This document shows, piece by piece, positions 45,704-56,826 of a stretch of 64,000 bases of DNA. The DNA comes from Rhodocollybia butyracea (taxonomy: Eukaryota; Basidiomycota; Agaricomycetes; Agaricales; Omphalotaceae). The position numbers and the translations under genes are program-made. The DNA lies in the NCBI GenBank assembly GCA_015501585.1, contig JADNRY010000001.1, forward strand, positions 434,001 to 498,000, written 5' to 3'. The notes beneath the pieces were generated by a model. The model did no database searches and had not been told where the DNA came from. It saw nothing but the letters and a program-made list of their open reading frames with translations. The number at the start of each line of letters is the position of its first letter. Positions within the stretch are counted from its first letter, which is position 1.

Positions 45704-48700
45704 TTATGAGCCAAGGTCTCCAACCCTCGTCAATGCTACACGGCGTTTCTTTTTCGGGGGTTCGGCACTCTTGATGTCCCCACTTCTGCTTGCTTCTTTC
45801 AAATCAACGACTTCCTCCTCCTCCCTCTCCCTCTTTAATGGGTCACCAGGTTGCGGTTGTCGCGGGAAGGTGAATGAGTTCAACTCCTCCAAATCCTGGC
45901 TATTTGAGGGTGTGTGAGAATTCCCACTGCTAGGTCGCTTTGATTGTGACGGCGCAGGAGATGGCATGGGAGGAAGCCCAACGTTTCCAAAGACGGGAGT
46001 AGCGGAAGGTGTTCCTGCCCTCGAACTCGCAGATGGTGCATGACTGTGAAGCGCTCCTGATGAAGGGTTTACCGTTATAGGAACCGAATGTTGATGAGCA
46101 ATGGACTGGAGTTGCAGAGCTTGTTGTTGGGTATGGTACGCAGGGAAAATTTCGTCAAAAATGACAAGGGTGCAGTATCCATCTCGAGAAGAGAGGATAA
46201 GCGTCTGGCCATCAGGAGACCTGCACCACGAGTCAGTCAGTTCATGGAAAAGTACACCGAAGACGCTTTACACACCAGCTTGCATCCGTAAATTCATCAT
46301 AATGAAGCTTGGTTAACATACACACGGGGGTGGACTGCTGGGTGTCATATATGACGACTGCATCCATGGTTACTACTGCAAATAGCATCCTGTAAGGAAG
46401 GGCAAATATAGACCCAGTGGTATTGGAAGTTTGTGTCGCAGTCAATACCGGCGTTCGTAACCCTTGAGGAACAGGAGTGCCAGGCTTCGATGCTGCTGGC
46501 GTAGGTGGCCGCACAGTCGCATCGCTTACACCTGCAGGTTGAGGGCTAGGTGAAGCAATAGAAGGGCGCTCCTTTTGGCCATTCGAGAGAATCGTTATAT
46601 CCATTCCAGGTTCCGAAAATGAGGACGGAAGACGTCCAACCACATCCACAGAAATTTCGTTGAGCTCGTTGCCGAGGACACCCATTCTAGGTGCACTTTC
46701 AGCAACGGGAGTGCCCTCAGATCCAGAAACACCATCCCTTAAATCAACCAAAACAGGACTGAACCTGACCGCAACGCTAGCCTTCTTGTGACCAGGGAGA
46801 GTGGCGATTGGAGGACGCGCAAAATTGGCACGTGTATAAATGTAAACGCAAGAAGAGCTTGACCTGTTCGCCGAGGGACCAGTTGGATCCTCGGACCTAT
46901 TGGTTCTACCTCGTGAAGGTGTAGCGCCACCTTCCTCTGACGACGGTGTAGGCAAAACTACAACTTCAGGGTCCTCGAATTGACCCGCAGGCGTAACGAG
47001 TAGAGCACCGTCTGGACTGAATGATAGCCTCCGAAAGAAATTGGTAAAGCTTTCATCCCCATAAAGACCAATGTTTTTCCACTGGTCTGAAGTTCTCCAC
47101 GGACTTGAGCTCCCGTGAGAATAGTTGGGGATAGCCGTTCGAATCGCAGGCAGAGCCGGCATGGGACTGGGAGATCGTCCAAAGCGCGAGCTCACTGAAA
47201 ATGCGGGGGATCCCGGGCCACCTGCGTTAGAGGCGCCGCTGAAAGATGACCGTCGTGAGGAGGTCTGTTTTTCCTTTTCAATAGGAGTAGCGGGAGGTGG
47301 GAACATGTTGGAGGATGTACCGAAAGTAGAAATCGCAGGAAGAGAGGAAGAGGAAAATGCCGAAGAAGATAGTGTGGCAGAGGAAGGTTGGGCAGGTGCG
47401 CTTGAGATGGGAGACAAGGGTAGGTTCAAGGATAAAGGTGTCGGGTCCTTGAACTCTTTGGGATCCTTATTTCCCTCGGCACTTGCCGAAGGTACGGAGG
47501 TGGAAAAGAGTACAGACTCATCAAGCACACTTTCTGCATCACTAGCAGTGCTCTCTCGCCTAGATATCCTAGGACGGCTATTATCTTGCTCTCGACCACC
47601 TTCAGTGTAGCTGGTATTGCTGACAACACTTTGCGTTCTGCCATGCTTTCTTCGAGACTGGCTGCGCCCATGGCGTATATGGGGGCTAAAGGTCATGTTC
47701 ATATGGCTATTCTTCCCGACTGCGTGCACTTCCAGCGCGCCAGCTTGATTGTTGTGAGTAACGCGGTGTACGTGCATAGCTCGGTCGCTTGACTGGGTGG
47801 CGATGAACTCGTTCAAAGGGTCCCATGAGACACCTTGCACGAAATGGGTGTGATCCGCTAATTCATGTATACACTTGCCTGGAACATATTAGCTTGGATC
47901 TCTTTTCATCAGGTTGGAACTGACCATCGGCAGCTTGGTAAACTCGGGCAGCATTATCCGTACTGCCAGCGATGATGTACTCTCCTGTAGGACTCCATGC
48001 GAGGTCGTACACTTGCATGGCTGTACATCTAGTAGTGTAAATATTGAATAAGGTAAACTTCGAAAGAGGTCTGTTAGTTCGATATTGTCCGCACCTAACC
48101 ATGATCCTGACTTTCCAAAACTCCTTCTCGTTTTGTAACTCTTCGGGATTAAGATCGCTGCCGTAACTGGCAGGTTGAGGGGTAGTACTTTGCGCCCAAA
48201 TGATAATCATACCGTCTAGAATTAGGTGTTAGTGTGTCAAGATGAATGTATTGCAATGAATTTAAAAACCATCTCCAGCGGAAGCAATCAATTCGCCTAG
48301 ACGATGTCAGTAAAAGAACGAAGCATACGAGTTCAAGAGCTTGTTTACCATTAGGGCTCCACCTCACAACATTCACAGAAGCAGAATGCCTACTGAGTGT
48401 AGCGAGGTACTCGACACGAGGAGGCCGTGGAGTGGGTTGAATGGACGGTCCAGAAGATTCGGTACCTGTTGTAGGGCGTATATTAGGATGAACCATCCAA
48501 ATCTGAAACAAGTGAGCCTTTGTCCAATGGCAAGCGTGAATAATGACCCTCACCCGAACATGGTTGTCTTCGCCACCGGTTGCCAACTTGTATGACTGTC
48601 CGGTCCATCGTTCTGTCCAATCTTGGCTGGATATATCCGAGGACCCCAGACCCGGGGGACGCGCTTTTTTGAACGAAGGGACTGGTTGAAAGTCGCAGGA

Positions 48701-48751
48701 CGCGATAGGTTTGGATTCGTGCCAACGAATTTCGAGGGTTCGATAACGCAT
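45704..48751 (-). CDS. CAC2: Chromatin assembly factor 1 subunit B (p60)
   Basis: CAF-1 places H3-H4 on newly copied DNA; this WD40 subunit is Cac2/p60. The start at 48751 gives MRYRTLEIRWHESKPIASCD, then YKLATGGEDNHVRIWMVHP, YLATLSRHSASVNVVRWSPN, LIASAGDDGMIIIWAQS, AMQVYDLAWSPTGEYIIAGS-TDNAARVYQAADGKCIHEL, FVQGVSWDPLNEFIATQSSD, and after a large Ser/Pro insert (about 46960-47700) FFRRLSFSPDGALLVTPAGQ, IYTRANFARPPIATLPGHKK, LFAVVTMDAVVIYDTQQSTP and DASWSPDGQTLILSSRDGYC. The C-terminus is disordered and ends KKKRRVALTRVGDLGS. The Ser-rich insert between blades is common in fungal Cac2 but long here, near 250 residues. Eight or so introns are present. It is tandem with NUP54. Confidence 0.92.
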
Positions 48752-49251
48752 AATGACGAGTTCAGCGAGTATCTATGTTTCCAATACTACGTCCTTGAGC
48801 AAAGTGAGGATGACTGGATGAAATACGACCCAACTTACCTGATTGGTACCTTTTCAAGTTTCGCTTCTATTTAATAGCCAAACGACGCGCGAAGAAGACG
48901 CGTAGGGGAAACCGGGCTAGATATGGAGAACTGGTGTCGTCTGGTCACTAGACCTTGCAGTGGCCGCGAAGGGAGAGCAACAAATAGGGAAAGTTGAGGA
49001 ATAACACGATATTCTTCAGTTTGTCCTCTGTCTGAGACAGTTCTAAACCAAGTAGACGTCCGAAGGAAAGCTAAGTTGTTTGAAGTTTAGCGCTTTCCTA
49101 ATCATTTTAGCGCCTACTAGTTGCACAATTGCCTAGTAAAACTACAGTGCTAGTATGCAATGCATTGAAATCACTACTAGGTACAGATAGATACAACGTG
49201 AATGTAGAAAGACTCGGCTCATTGATTATATATGTCCCTTGCTTGTTCAGC
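48752..49251. other. Intergenic, 500 bp
   Basis: Upstream region of CAC2 and the 3' flank of the GH31 gene. Nothing else was recognised. Confidence 0.4.
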
Positions 49252-52200
49252 TCACAAGATGCCACTTAGAATATCGCTTTTGGAGCCCAGATAAAATACT
49301 GGGATCTCGGCCAATGGCGCATCAATGGTGATCAGCTGGCCTCCTTGGAATTCTCTCTCAGACCACCTGCATAAGAACCAAGTTTCTGTATCATACGAAA
49401 ACGAAAAAAAAAAAAGGTGAGGCTCACCAATGCGTCCAGGTGAATCCCTGATCTTTAATGGCTTCAGGAAGCATAGGAAGATACACGTCTCTAGTCGTGG
49501 CTCCAAGTTCACCAACAGGCGCAACAAGCAAGCGAGGTCCTAATGATTCAAGTCACTCGCCGATTAACGAAGAACAGTCAATGGTGACACTTGCCCATCA
49601 TGAACTGGTGGACGATTGTAGGGTCATTGGTCTGAGTTCCGTTCGCGACAAATGCATCGGACAAAGAAAAGTCGTAGTAAAGAGGTCTCATAATCGTCCT
49701 ACCAGTCTCCTGCAGCAGTTCGAATAGCCTTTTCACATAGGGTTTGAGCTGATACCGCAATTCGATGTACTACAGGAGCAGTAAAAGACTGCAATATTCC
49801 GCTAGGATAATCGGGCTGCACCTTTTTTATAATCACAAAGTTTGCTTCTCCGTATGACCAAGGCTAGACAGGATGCGCTAAATGTGAAAAGCTTACTACT
49901 AAAACGCAGCTCACCTCGTTCGGGCATGGATTGGCAAATTGCTGGGTCGAATTGGTGGTAATACTACACGATCTATCCCTGAATCGGATTTTAGACCCGA
50001 AAAGAACATGTCGTTCGGGAAGCATACCCATGCACCCGCATCTTCCAAGAGCATTAACACAGTAAGTTTTTGGCTTTGACAACCTTACTCACATATGGCA
50101 AGAAGACCCCCATGCTCAGCCACCGGACGAACAGCTCGCGACCCTATCCAAATGAATCTCAGGGTGTATCGACATCGCGCCAAGGTTGACCTCACCTCGT
50201 CGGTCTCAACGTTCAAACCACTGAAACCTCCAATATCCAAAGTCCACGAAGAGATTCCAGATGCCGCCACAGACACCCCAACCGTAATCTGCTGTAACAT
50301 CACATCAAAACGCGACTCGGTATCTCCGCTCCAAAGATATGAGCAGAATCGCTGCCCTCCAACAAAAGTGCTCCGCGTTAAAGCCATGTGTTCACACTGA
50401 GTATCAATATCCTTTCCGGTCAAATTGCTGAAGCCTTCATTAATAGCTTGTTCGTGGAACCAAGGATACATTTTTCCGGCGGCCTCTTGAGTACCAATAA
50501 AGTACTGGCTAAACGCACGGGCGTAGGGGATTTGAGTGATAGCCTGACCATCTAGTGGAAAATTAACATTCAGGTCACAAAGATATGATTTGAGACCGAC
50601 TGTTCTCGAATGCTTCACCCAGGGTACCACCTTGAGAGCATTAGGATGCTTGCACAACTGAATCGAGTTTTCAAGACACACCGTCAGCCTGATCTATCCA
50701 AAAATTATGGATGCCGGCGGAATAATAGCTATCGTTGAGACGTTTCCCTAGACTTCAATCAGTGCCCAGAAAAATTCAGGTGGAAAATTCGTTACATAGA
50801 AATTCTCTTGCAGCCGGATTTGTCGAGTCGACTTCACAGGTGTCAAAATCTTCACAATGTTCACAAACAATACTTACTTAAACGAGTATACACCCCTGCG
50901 AAAGAGTCTGAGATTCCGGTGCCATCCCTGGTCGTGGCAAGAAGCCCTTGCTCTTGGGTGAGGAGGTAGTTCACTGAAAGACCCTCCATGCTCGGCCACA
51001 AAGACACCATCATCTCCGCGCCAGTCAAAGCCTTTACGGTAGCCGCCATTCCAGCAGGGTCTGGCCAAAACTCTGGGTTAAAGGACCTAATATGAATGTC
51101 AAGACGCTGAAAGAAAAGCTCGGAACAAATTCATAGACCAATCTCCTTGGAACTTCCATGCGAAGAAATCTGAAGCGACTCAAAGATACGTTCATGAGCA
51201 CTTGTTAATCCACTTACCAACAACAATTAAGGCAACATTTACCTGCTCATCATGGAACCGCTGAGCCAGGTCGAGAATTTGGGTTTGATTGAAGTATCGA
51301 AGCTTCGACTGTTGGTATCCTAGAATGAAATCGGGAGGTGTGGGCTGACGGCCTTGGATGTACTCCTCTATGAGCGATAACTCCAGAAATTGGAAATTTC
51401 CTACCGGTTACAGCGGTAAATTGTTGTTGTAGAGAGTCGTAATCCCCAGGAGAAGCTGTGGTACTGGGTGCATGGAATGTTAGGGAAAGGTATGTTTTAA
51501 TTACCTGATACGTACAAATAATAGTCCACGACGGTAGCCTCACTTGCTACATGGCGTGTTCGAAAAGTCCCAAACTCTGACACAATTAGTGCTAGTAATG
51601 AAACTGATACTAATTCAGGTTTCACCGATTCGACCTTGACTGGGCATGTTGAAGTATTGCAGATAACCCTGAAATACCATACAGTCAGTAGTCAGTTCAC
51701 AGTACCAGACAGAACAAAACAGACCTTATCCGACATGTACACAGGCAAGGTGACATGAGAGTTGAAGTTGATAAGATCCACCACCTGCCCCTTCTTGTTA
51801 ACAGAGTGGTCAAGACAGCATGCCTGTTGACCAGCACCATAGAACTGCTCGTTGGGATCAGAAGCAAAGTCAAATTGGGACTGGAAGCTGGAAGAACGAA
51901 AGTCCTGAGTGTAATATCTTGGGACAAAGGCCTTAGTGTCAGTATACTCTTTCGTAAGCAGGGTTGTGGAACCGTTCTCCTCAGCTCGGAAGAATGACAA
52001 GACTCCTAGATCGATAGAGACAACAATATTTCCGTTACGAATAGTTGCGTTTCCTTGGAATGGAAGAGTTATATCGTGGTTAAGGCCATTATTACCACCG
52101 GGACCTTCGAGCGGAGGATCCAGTAGAGCCGACCATTCGTTGCCAGTGGGGTCCCGCATGATGCTTGCACGGATACGCATTCCGTGGTTCCCGAACGGCT

Positions 52201-52395
52201 GTCGAGCGCTGTAGCTCGTAGACAGAGTTTATTGATATGAAAACCTACTTGTATATACACGCGTTCATATCCATTCTGGAACTTTATACCAGTGGAATTG
52301 GGCTGGAAATACTGGAAATTCGGAGTAATTTCCGTAGCGTTAGAGGCAATGACCAGAGCTGCAGCCACTGCGGTCTTAGCAGGCCATTTGAGCAT
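49252..52395 (-). CDS. Secreted glycoside hydrolase family 31
   Basis: This is an alpha-glycosidase-fold enzyme. The start at 52395 gives a signal peptide (MLKWPAKTAVAAALVIASNA); an in-frame ATG at 52470 would add 25 residues. The N-terminal beta domain contains NEQFYGAGQQ, the barrel TPPDFILGYQQSKLRYFNQT, INVALIVVDFFAWKFQGDWS-FNPEFWPDP, and the catalytic strand FWIDQADGG near 50680-50710, where the Asp of WID is the predicted nucleophile. Across introns it continues TLGEAFENNGQ, then YARAFSQYFIGTQEAAGKMY, FVGGQRFCSYLWSGDTESRF, VSVAASGISSWTLDIGGFSG, and a C-terminal beta part with FMMGPRLLVAPVGELGATTR. About fifteen introns are present. The WIDQADGG context differs from the WxDMNE of alpha-glucosidases, so the substrate may not be maltose or starch. 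Confidence 0.85.
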
Positions 52396-52870
52396 ATCGA
52401 TGAAAGAAGCAAGAATGTCTTGCATAATGCAGGTCACCAGTGGCAGACTGTATACTCCAAGTCTCTCCAAGTTTAGGAAAAGAAGTTGTTAAAGCGGCGG
52501 AGATATTACATAGCACGTCCCCATGATATCATTCCAATTTCCACTACTTATCGGCTTGGAGTAGATACAAGCTCTCGGCTTGGGCATTACAAGTTCTAAC
52601 TAACTAGTGATTTCAGTATTTATAGATAGATAGATAGATAAATACACGGCCCAAACGGCCACAAAGAACCATATGTAACTGAAAAGTGAAAGTTAGCTCC
52701 AGTAACAGCATGGTGACGCAATGGTCTCTTACCGAAAAAGCCATTAAACGCCTGTTCTACCAGCGCTTATATGATCACGCCTGGAACTGTAAAGTCTTAC
52801 CAATCTATGTGGCTGTGTGATATCCACGTGAAGAAAATATCCTTCCTCGTAAGTATCATATCCAAGCAAG
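52396..52870. other. Intergenic with TAGA microsatellite
   Basis: Divergent promoter region of the GH31 gene (-) and the eL27 gene (+), about 475 bp. A TAGA run is at 52622-52642. No factor site is claimed. Confidence 0.45.
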
Positions 52871-53507
52871 ATGGTCAAGGGTGAGTACGTTTTGCTGCCC
52901 GTACCTCTTCATAATCATGATTTCTCTCTGATATACAGTTTACAAGCCTGGAAAAGTCGCAATTGTGCTGCAAGGAAGGCAGGCCGGGAAAAAAGTTGTG
53001 GTGATTAAGCAGTTGGATGAGGGAACCAAGGACCGACCATATCCTCATGCTATCGTTGCGGGCATCGAACGCTACCCACGGAAAGTAACTCGTAGGATGG
53101 GTGCAAAGAAACTAGCAACACGATCAAAAGTGAAGCCGTTCATCAAGGTATGTTCATGGATCTATTATGTTTCGTCTCTTTTGTAATTTTTTCTCTGCCT
53201 TTTAGGTCGTCAATTACTCCCACCTCTTCCCTACCCGTTACCAGCTTGACCTTGAATCATTGAAAGGGTCAGTTACTGCCGAAACCTTCAAAGAACCTTC
53301 CCAGCGTGAGGATTCGAAAAAAGCGATCAAAAAGCAGCTCGAAGAGCGATACACCGCTGGAAAGAACAGGTTGGCCCACTTTCTACTCTCTGCTTTTGCA
53401 ATTGCTAAAGTTTGAACCCTCTAGATGGTTCTTCACCCCTCTTCGTGTACGTTTTGTGCCTAATCTTGGTTTTTGATTTATTATCTGACTATTCGCTTTA
53501 GTTCTAG
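52871..53507 (+). CDS. RPL27: 60S ribosomal protein eL27
   Basis: The start at 52871 (ATG GTC AAG G, then an intron) gives [20 protein letters not shown] and continues [80 protein letters not shown] and FTPLRF. All parts are conserved eL27. Introns lie at about 52881-52938, 53147-53205, 53369-53424 and 53446-53501. The last exon holds only the codon for Phe and the TAG stop (53502-53507), split off by a normal intron, so the end FTPLRF is complete. Length 137 residues, typical of the family. A nonspliced reading would end in other residues, so the last intron is well supported. Confidence 0.95.
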
Positions 53508-54211
53508 GAACATTATGTGGCATTGGCGTATGACCTCTCATATCTACTCTACTATGTCTTATGACGCCCCTTTGCAATCATGTTTTCCTGACACCAACAC
53601 CACCAGTTCGTTAGAGTGAATGCTTCCGTAAAGTGCACTTCACAGCATGTTAAAGTAGATATCTCGAGATCCCGTATGAGAAGATGGCTATCCCCTTTTT
53701 GAGATGTCAATGTACCTATCAAGCAGTACGCATAGACGTGTTCGCCGCGCGCGCAGCGAATTTATAACTTGGAGACCGTTTTAACAGCGATGAATATTGA
53801 CTACTCAAACATTTTTGAGTGTAAAAACTCAGTGGGCAGTGGGGTTTCTGTCTTTTGAACTTCTAAGGCATTGGGTTCGGAGTCAGCAAGTACATTAAGT
53901 AAAGTGGCTATCTACACTAGCTTTTGTTAATCCAGCACCCTCTGCGGATATTTCCTGCCTATCATGTCTCGATCAGCACGACGTTCGGACTTAAAAATCT
54001 GGATTTTCATCCGTTGGAATCCTTTCAAAATCCGCGCAACAGTGCCAATAATATGATTGTTCCGTTAAGTACGAGCGATGTCGATGACATGTTAAATTAT
54101 ATATATATATATCTACATACATAGATGCCCAACGACCTGGATACCCAGAGAGAAAAAAATGTACACTAAAAGTAGTAGACTCCCCGATCTCCGTGAATTT
54201 TTTCTAGCCAT
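53508..54211. other. Intergenic, convergent 3' flanks
   Basis: About 700 bp between the eL27 gene (+) and the hydrophobin gene (-). A TA dinucleotide run lies near 54097-54112. No convincing coding frame. Confidence 0.4.
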
Positions 54212-54784
54212 TCACAAAGTGACTGAAAAAAAATATTATCGATGTGCGTCGGGGTAATAAAGGATTGCAGACGTACTAGGGAGACAGCCAATGGAAATAA
54301 GACTGCTACTGTTATCGGTGCAGCAAACAGTTTGAGTAAAGCTATGGTGAGTGAACAGTCAATATCTGAAAAATAACCACGGAAGGGGGCACCAACCATG
54401 TGCCACCCCCCAGGATATTGAGGGGGCTGCAAGTCAGTCCAACGAGGGCATTCCCGGGGAGGACGATCCCCAAAAGCCCAAGGAGGATCTCGGCAATTGG
54501 ATCACTGGCTTGCGCAGTTGATTGACAGCACTGAAGGGTACCAGTAGAGCATTGACCGGGCGCGCTTGAAGGACTCGTCCGCTTGGCGGCTATCCACCAA
54601 TAAGCCAAAACTAATAAACACGATGATGATGAATGAACTTACCATACGCAGGAGTTCCACTTCGCCTTTGAGGGGGGAGAGGAGGAAGTCCACGAGCGAG
54701 ACGTTCCCCGTTGGTCTCTCTGAAGGGCGTCGCGGAAACTGTAGCCACAGCGAGCGCGAAAGTGAAAACAGAGGTGAACTTCAT
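54212..54784 (-). CDS. Class I hydrophobin
   Basis: This is a small secreted amphipathic coat protein. The start at 54784 gives the signal peptide MKFTSVFTFALAVATVSATP, then a linker and eight cysteines. The spacing is C-x6-CC-x31-C-x10-C-x5-CC-x11-C-x5-end, the usual order for class I (C, CC, C, C, CC, C). Cysteines occur in GQCSTGTLQCC, LVGLTCSPLNILGGGTCF, QTVCCTDNSSS and SIGCLPITL. Three introns (near 54595-54645, 54355-54410 and 54220-54280) are placed where the Cys pattern needs them; the second would otherwise break Cys 5. The last exon holds only part of an Ile codon, Thr, Leu and stop. It is about 105-110 residues, short but within class I range. The expression of such genes is commonly tied to aerial hyphae. 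Confidence 0.9.
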
Positions 54785-56826
54785 GGTGTCGAAGTGAGGC
54801 GCGAATGCAAATAAAAATTCGTCGGAGTATTTATACCGAAATCATAGCCTTGGCCTTTTCAGAGTGAGTCAGCACTTCAGTGCTTCAACAAAGAGAAAAC
54901 ATGGCGTCTCAGTACTGAGTGACGGCACGACCAAGGCATGAATTGACATCGGTAAGGAACGGTATTGAAGTGTCTGGGGTCCATGCCAGCATTTTCTTCG
55001 TAAACGAGTGGTTGGCAGTGGAGATGGAACACACTGTGGCGGAAACCTAGGCACCCGAAGCCACCTTCCTTGGTCCCAAGTACTTATTCTGCTATCTGCT
55101 CAATCGATTAAACCTCAACGGAAATGGAGCGCAATTTTTTCACTTACTTTTACTTTCTATACAAGTTTGCACTGCTGAACAAACGTATAGAGTCTGCCTA
55201 GGGAGATAATCACTTTCTTTGCCGAAGGAATCAATCAGGAATCAATGTTGGAATGACTTAAACATCGCCCGGCCTTTGGACGTACACTCATAAAACTCCT
55301 AACCCCGTAACCAGTTGGTCTCCAAAAAATTGTTTCACAATGACGGCGGTCAGTACACTCTTAAAGGTTGGATGAACACCCTGTATTCCCAGGTACGATG
55401 GACATCCCACCGGGGTAACGGATTCCTCATCTGCATACCGAAGTCGCCGCAGTGCCTCCGCTCGCAAATGGTTACGGGACCGGTATATGATTTTTGTGAC
55501 ATAACCACGGAAGGTAGGAAGGCGCCCAGAGTTGCTCCACGCCAACACCAACTTCAATCACACAAACCTGGAAGAAGGAATTACGACAGACCTGTATAGC
55601 CCATAGATGCGACCTACATCGGGCATTGAGTACTAGAGGCGGGTCGCCGGACTAAAATTCGGATTGGTTATAACCTGTTAGGTTATCAGGGGTTCATTTC
55701 CCAAGTCCACCACCATCGTAGCCGGAGAGAACGCCGAGGAAGATTCTGCTACATGCACAATACCATGATATATTGGGAGAGAAAGGTTCTACGGCATGCA
55801 CAATTGACATAACGTCGAGTCAGCGCCACAATCTCAAGTCCTTGGCAGTGAGTTCAAACATCAAAGAAAACGGGGGTCAGACATATAAGATAAGATAGCA
55901 TCCTGAATTTTACATGTCAACGTCTACTACTCTTTGAACGCAAATGGTGGATCGGAGAAAGAGTGGGAGGTTCGGGGGACAATCGAAATCCTTCTAGTGA
56001 TATCACCGGTAGTGGTTTGATCTTGTACGATGAAATATGTATTCACGACTAAGAATAGTGGTCAATGACAACCTAAATTGAGATGGTGGACCAAACTTCA
56101 CAGCTTGAGAACAACTACCCCTCCTCGTTCTCCCGAGTGTCCGACTGCACCGTAGGATCCGTGAAGTGATGATTGCACTTGGAACAAACGAAAAAAAGAA
56201 TCATTCTCGTTTCTTTTCGCTTCGACTGATCTTGGAACAGGACCGCACTAAAGCCCAATTAGGACAGAATTAATGCAAAAACGGACACCCACTCCTCATT
56301 ACCACAACGCGGACATTCGATATTTGAGTGGGCCTATGACTCTTGATGAGATGAGATTACAAAATGTGGGAGAGGAAAGGCACCAAAGTTGGATCAGATC
56401 CAAGGTCTGTCGTGATTCCAACTTGCTCTCTACAAAAAAAGCATTAGTTTCGGTGAGTTCGCGATGAAACAGCTTTGTTACTTCGTGACAGTCAAAAGAT
56501 CGTTTCTGTACACGCATTTATTCTCGCTCGATTCTTCATATTGGCATATACGACAGGCAAATACCATTATACGTCGATGCGGGTCGGCTTTGGGATACAA
56601 AAGATTGTTGCATTCTGAGCAGAATTGAAGGGAAGCCTGAGAGTTTCTAGCTTCAAAATAGAGTGTATTAAAAGTTTAGGCATATGTACCATAGTTCAGA
56701 GCCGTCCACGATATTCACGGTGAGAAGGATGATGGTTCAGACTGAAGAAGTGAAGAGGAAAGCTGACTCGTGATCCATTAACGGGCGCTAATCGGCGTCA
56801 GTTCTTCAAACCCTCAAACCTTCACC
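54785..56826. other. Gene-free stretch of 2 kb
   Basis: No coding region is supported here. A minus-strand open frame at 55288-55557 lacks any domain. A small hairpin (7-bp arms) is at 55670-55686. The stretch is upstream of both the hydrophobin (-) and the alpha/beta hydrolase (+), so it is probably a large divergent control region. No transposon ends were seen. Confidence 0.45.

Noticed and set aside
47125..47610. 161-codon plus-strand open frame inside CAC2
   Set aside because: It is antisense to a Ser-rich disordered insert of CAC2 and shows no domain.
55288..55557. Minus-strand 89-codon open frame in the long gene-free region
   Set aside because: No domain, no plausible splice partners and no codon pattern of real protein.
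55670..55686. Small inverted repeat with 7-bp arms
   Set aside because: Too short and isolated to call a terminator, transposon end or binding site.
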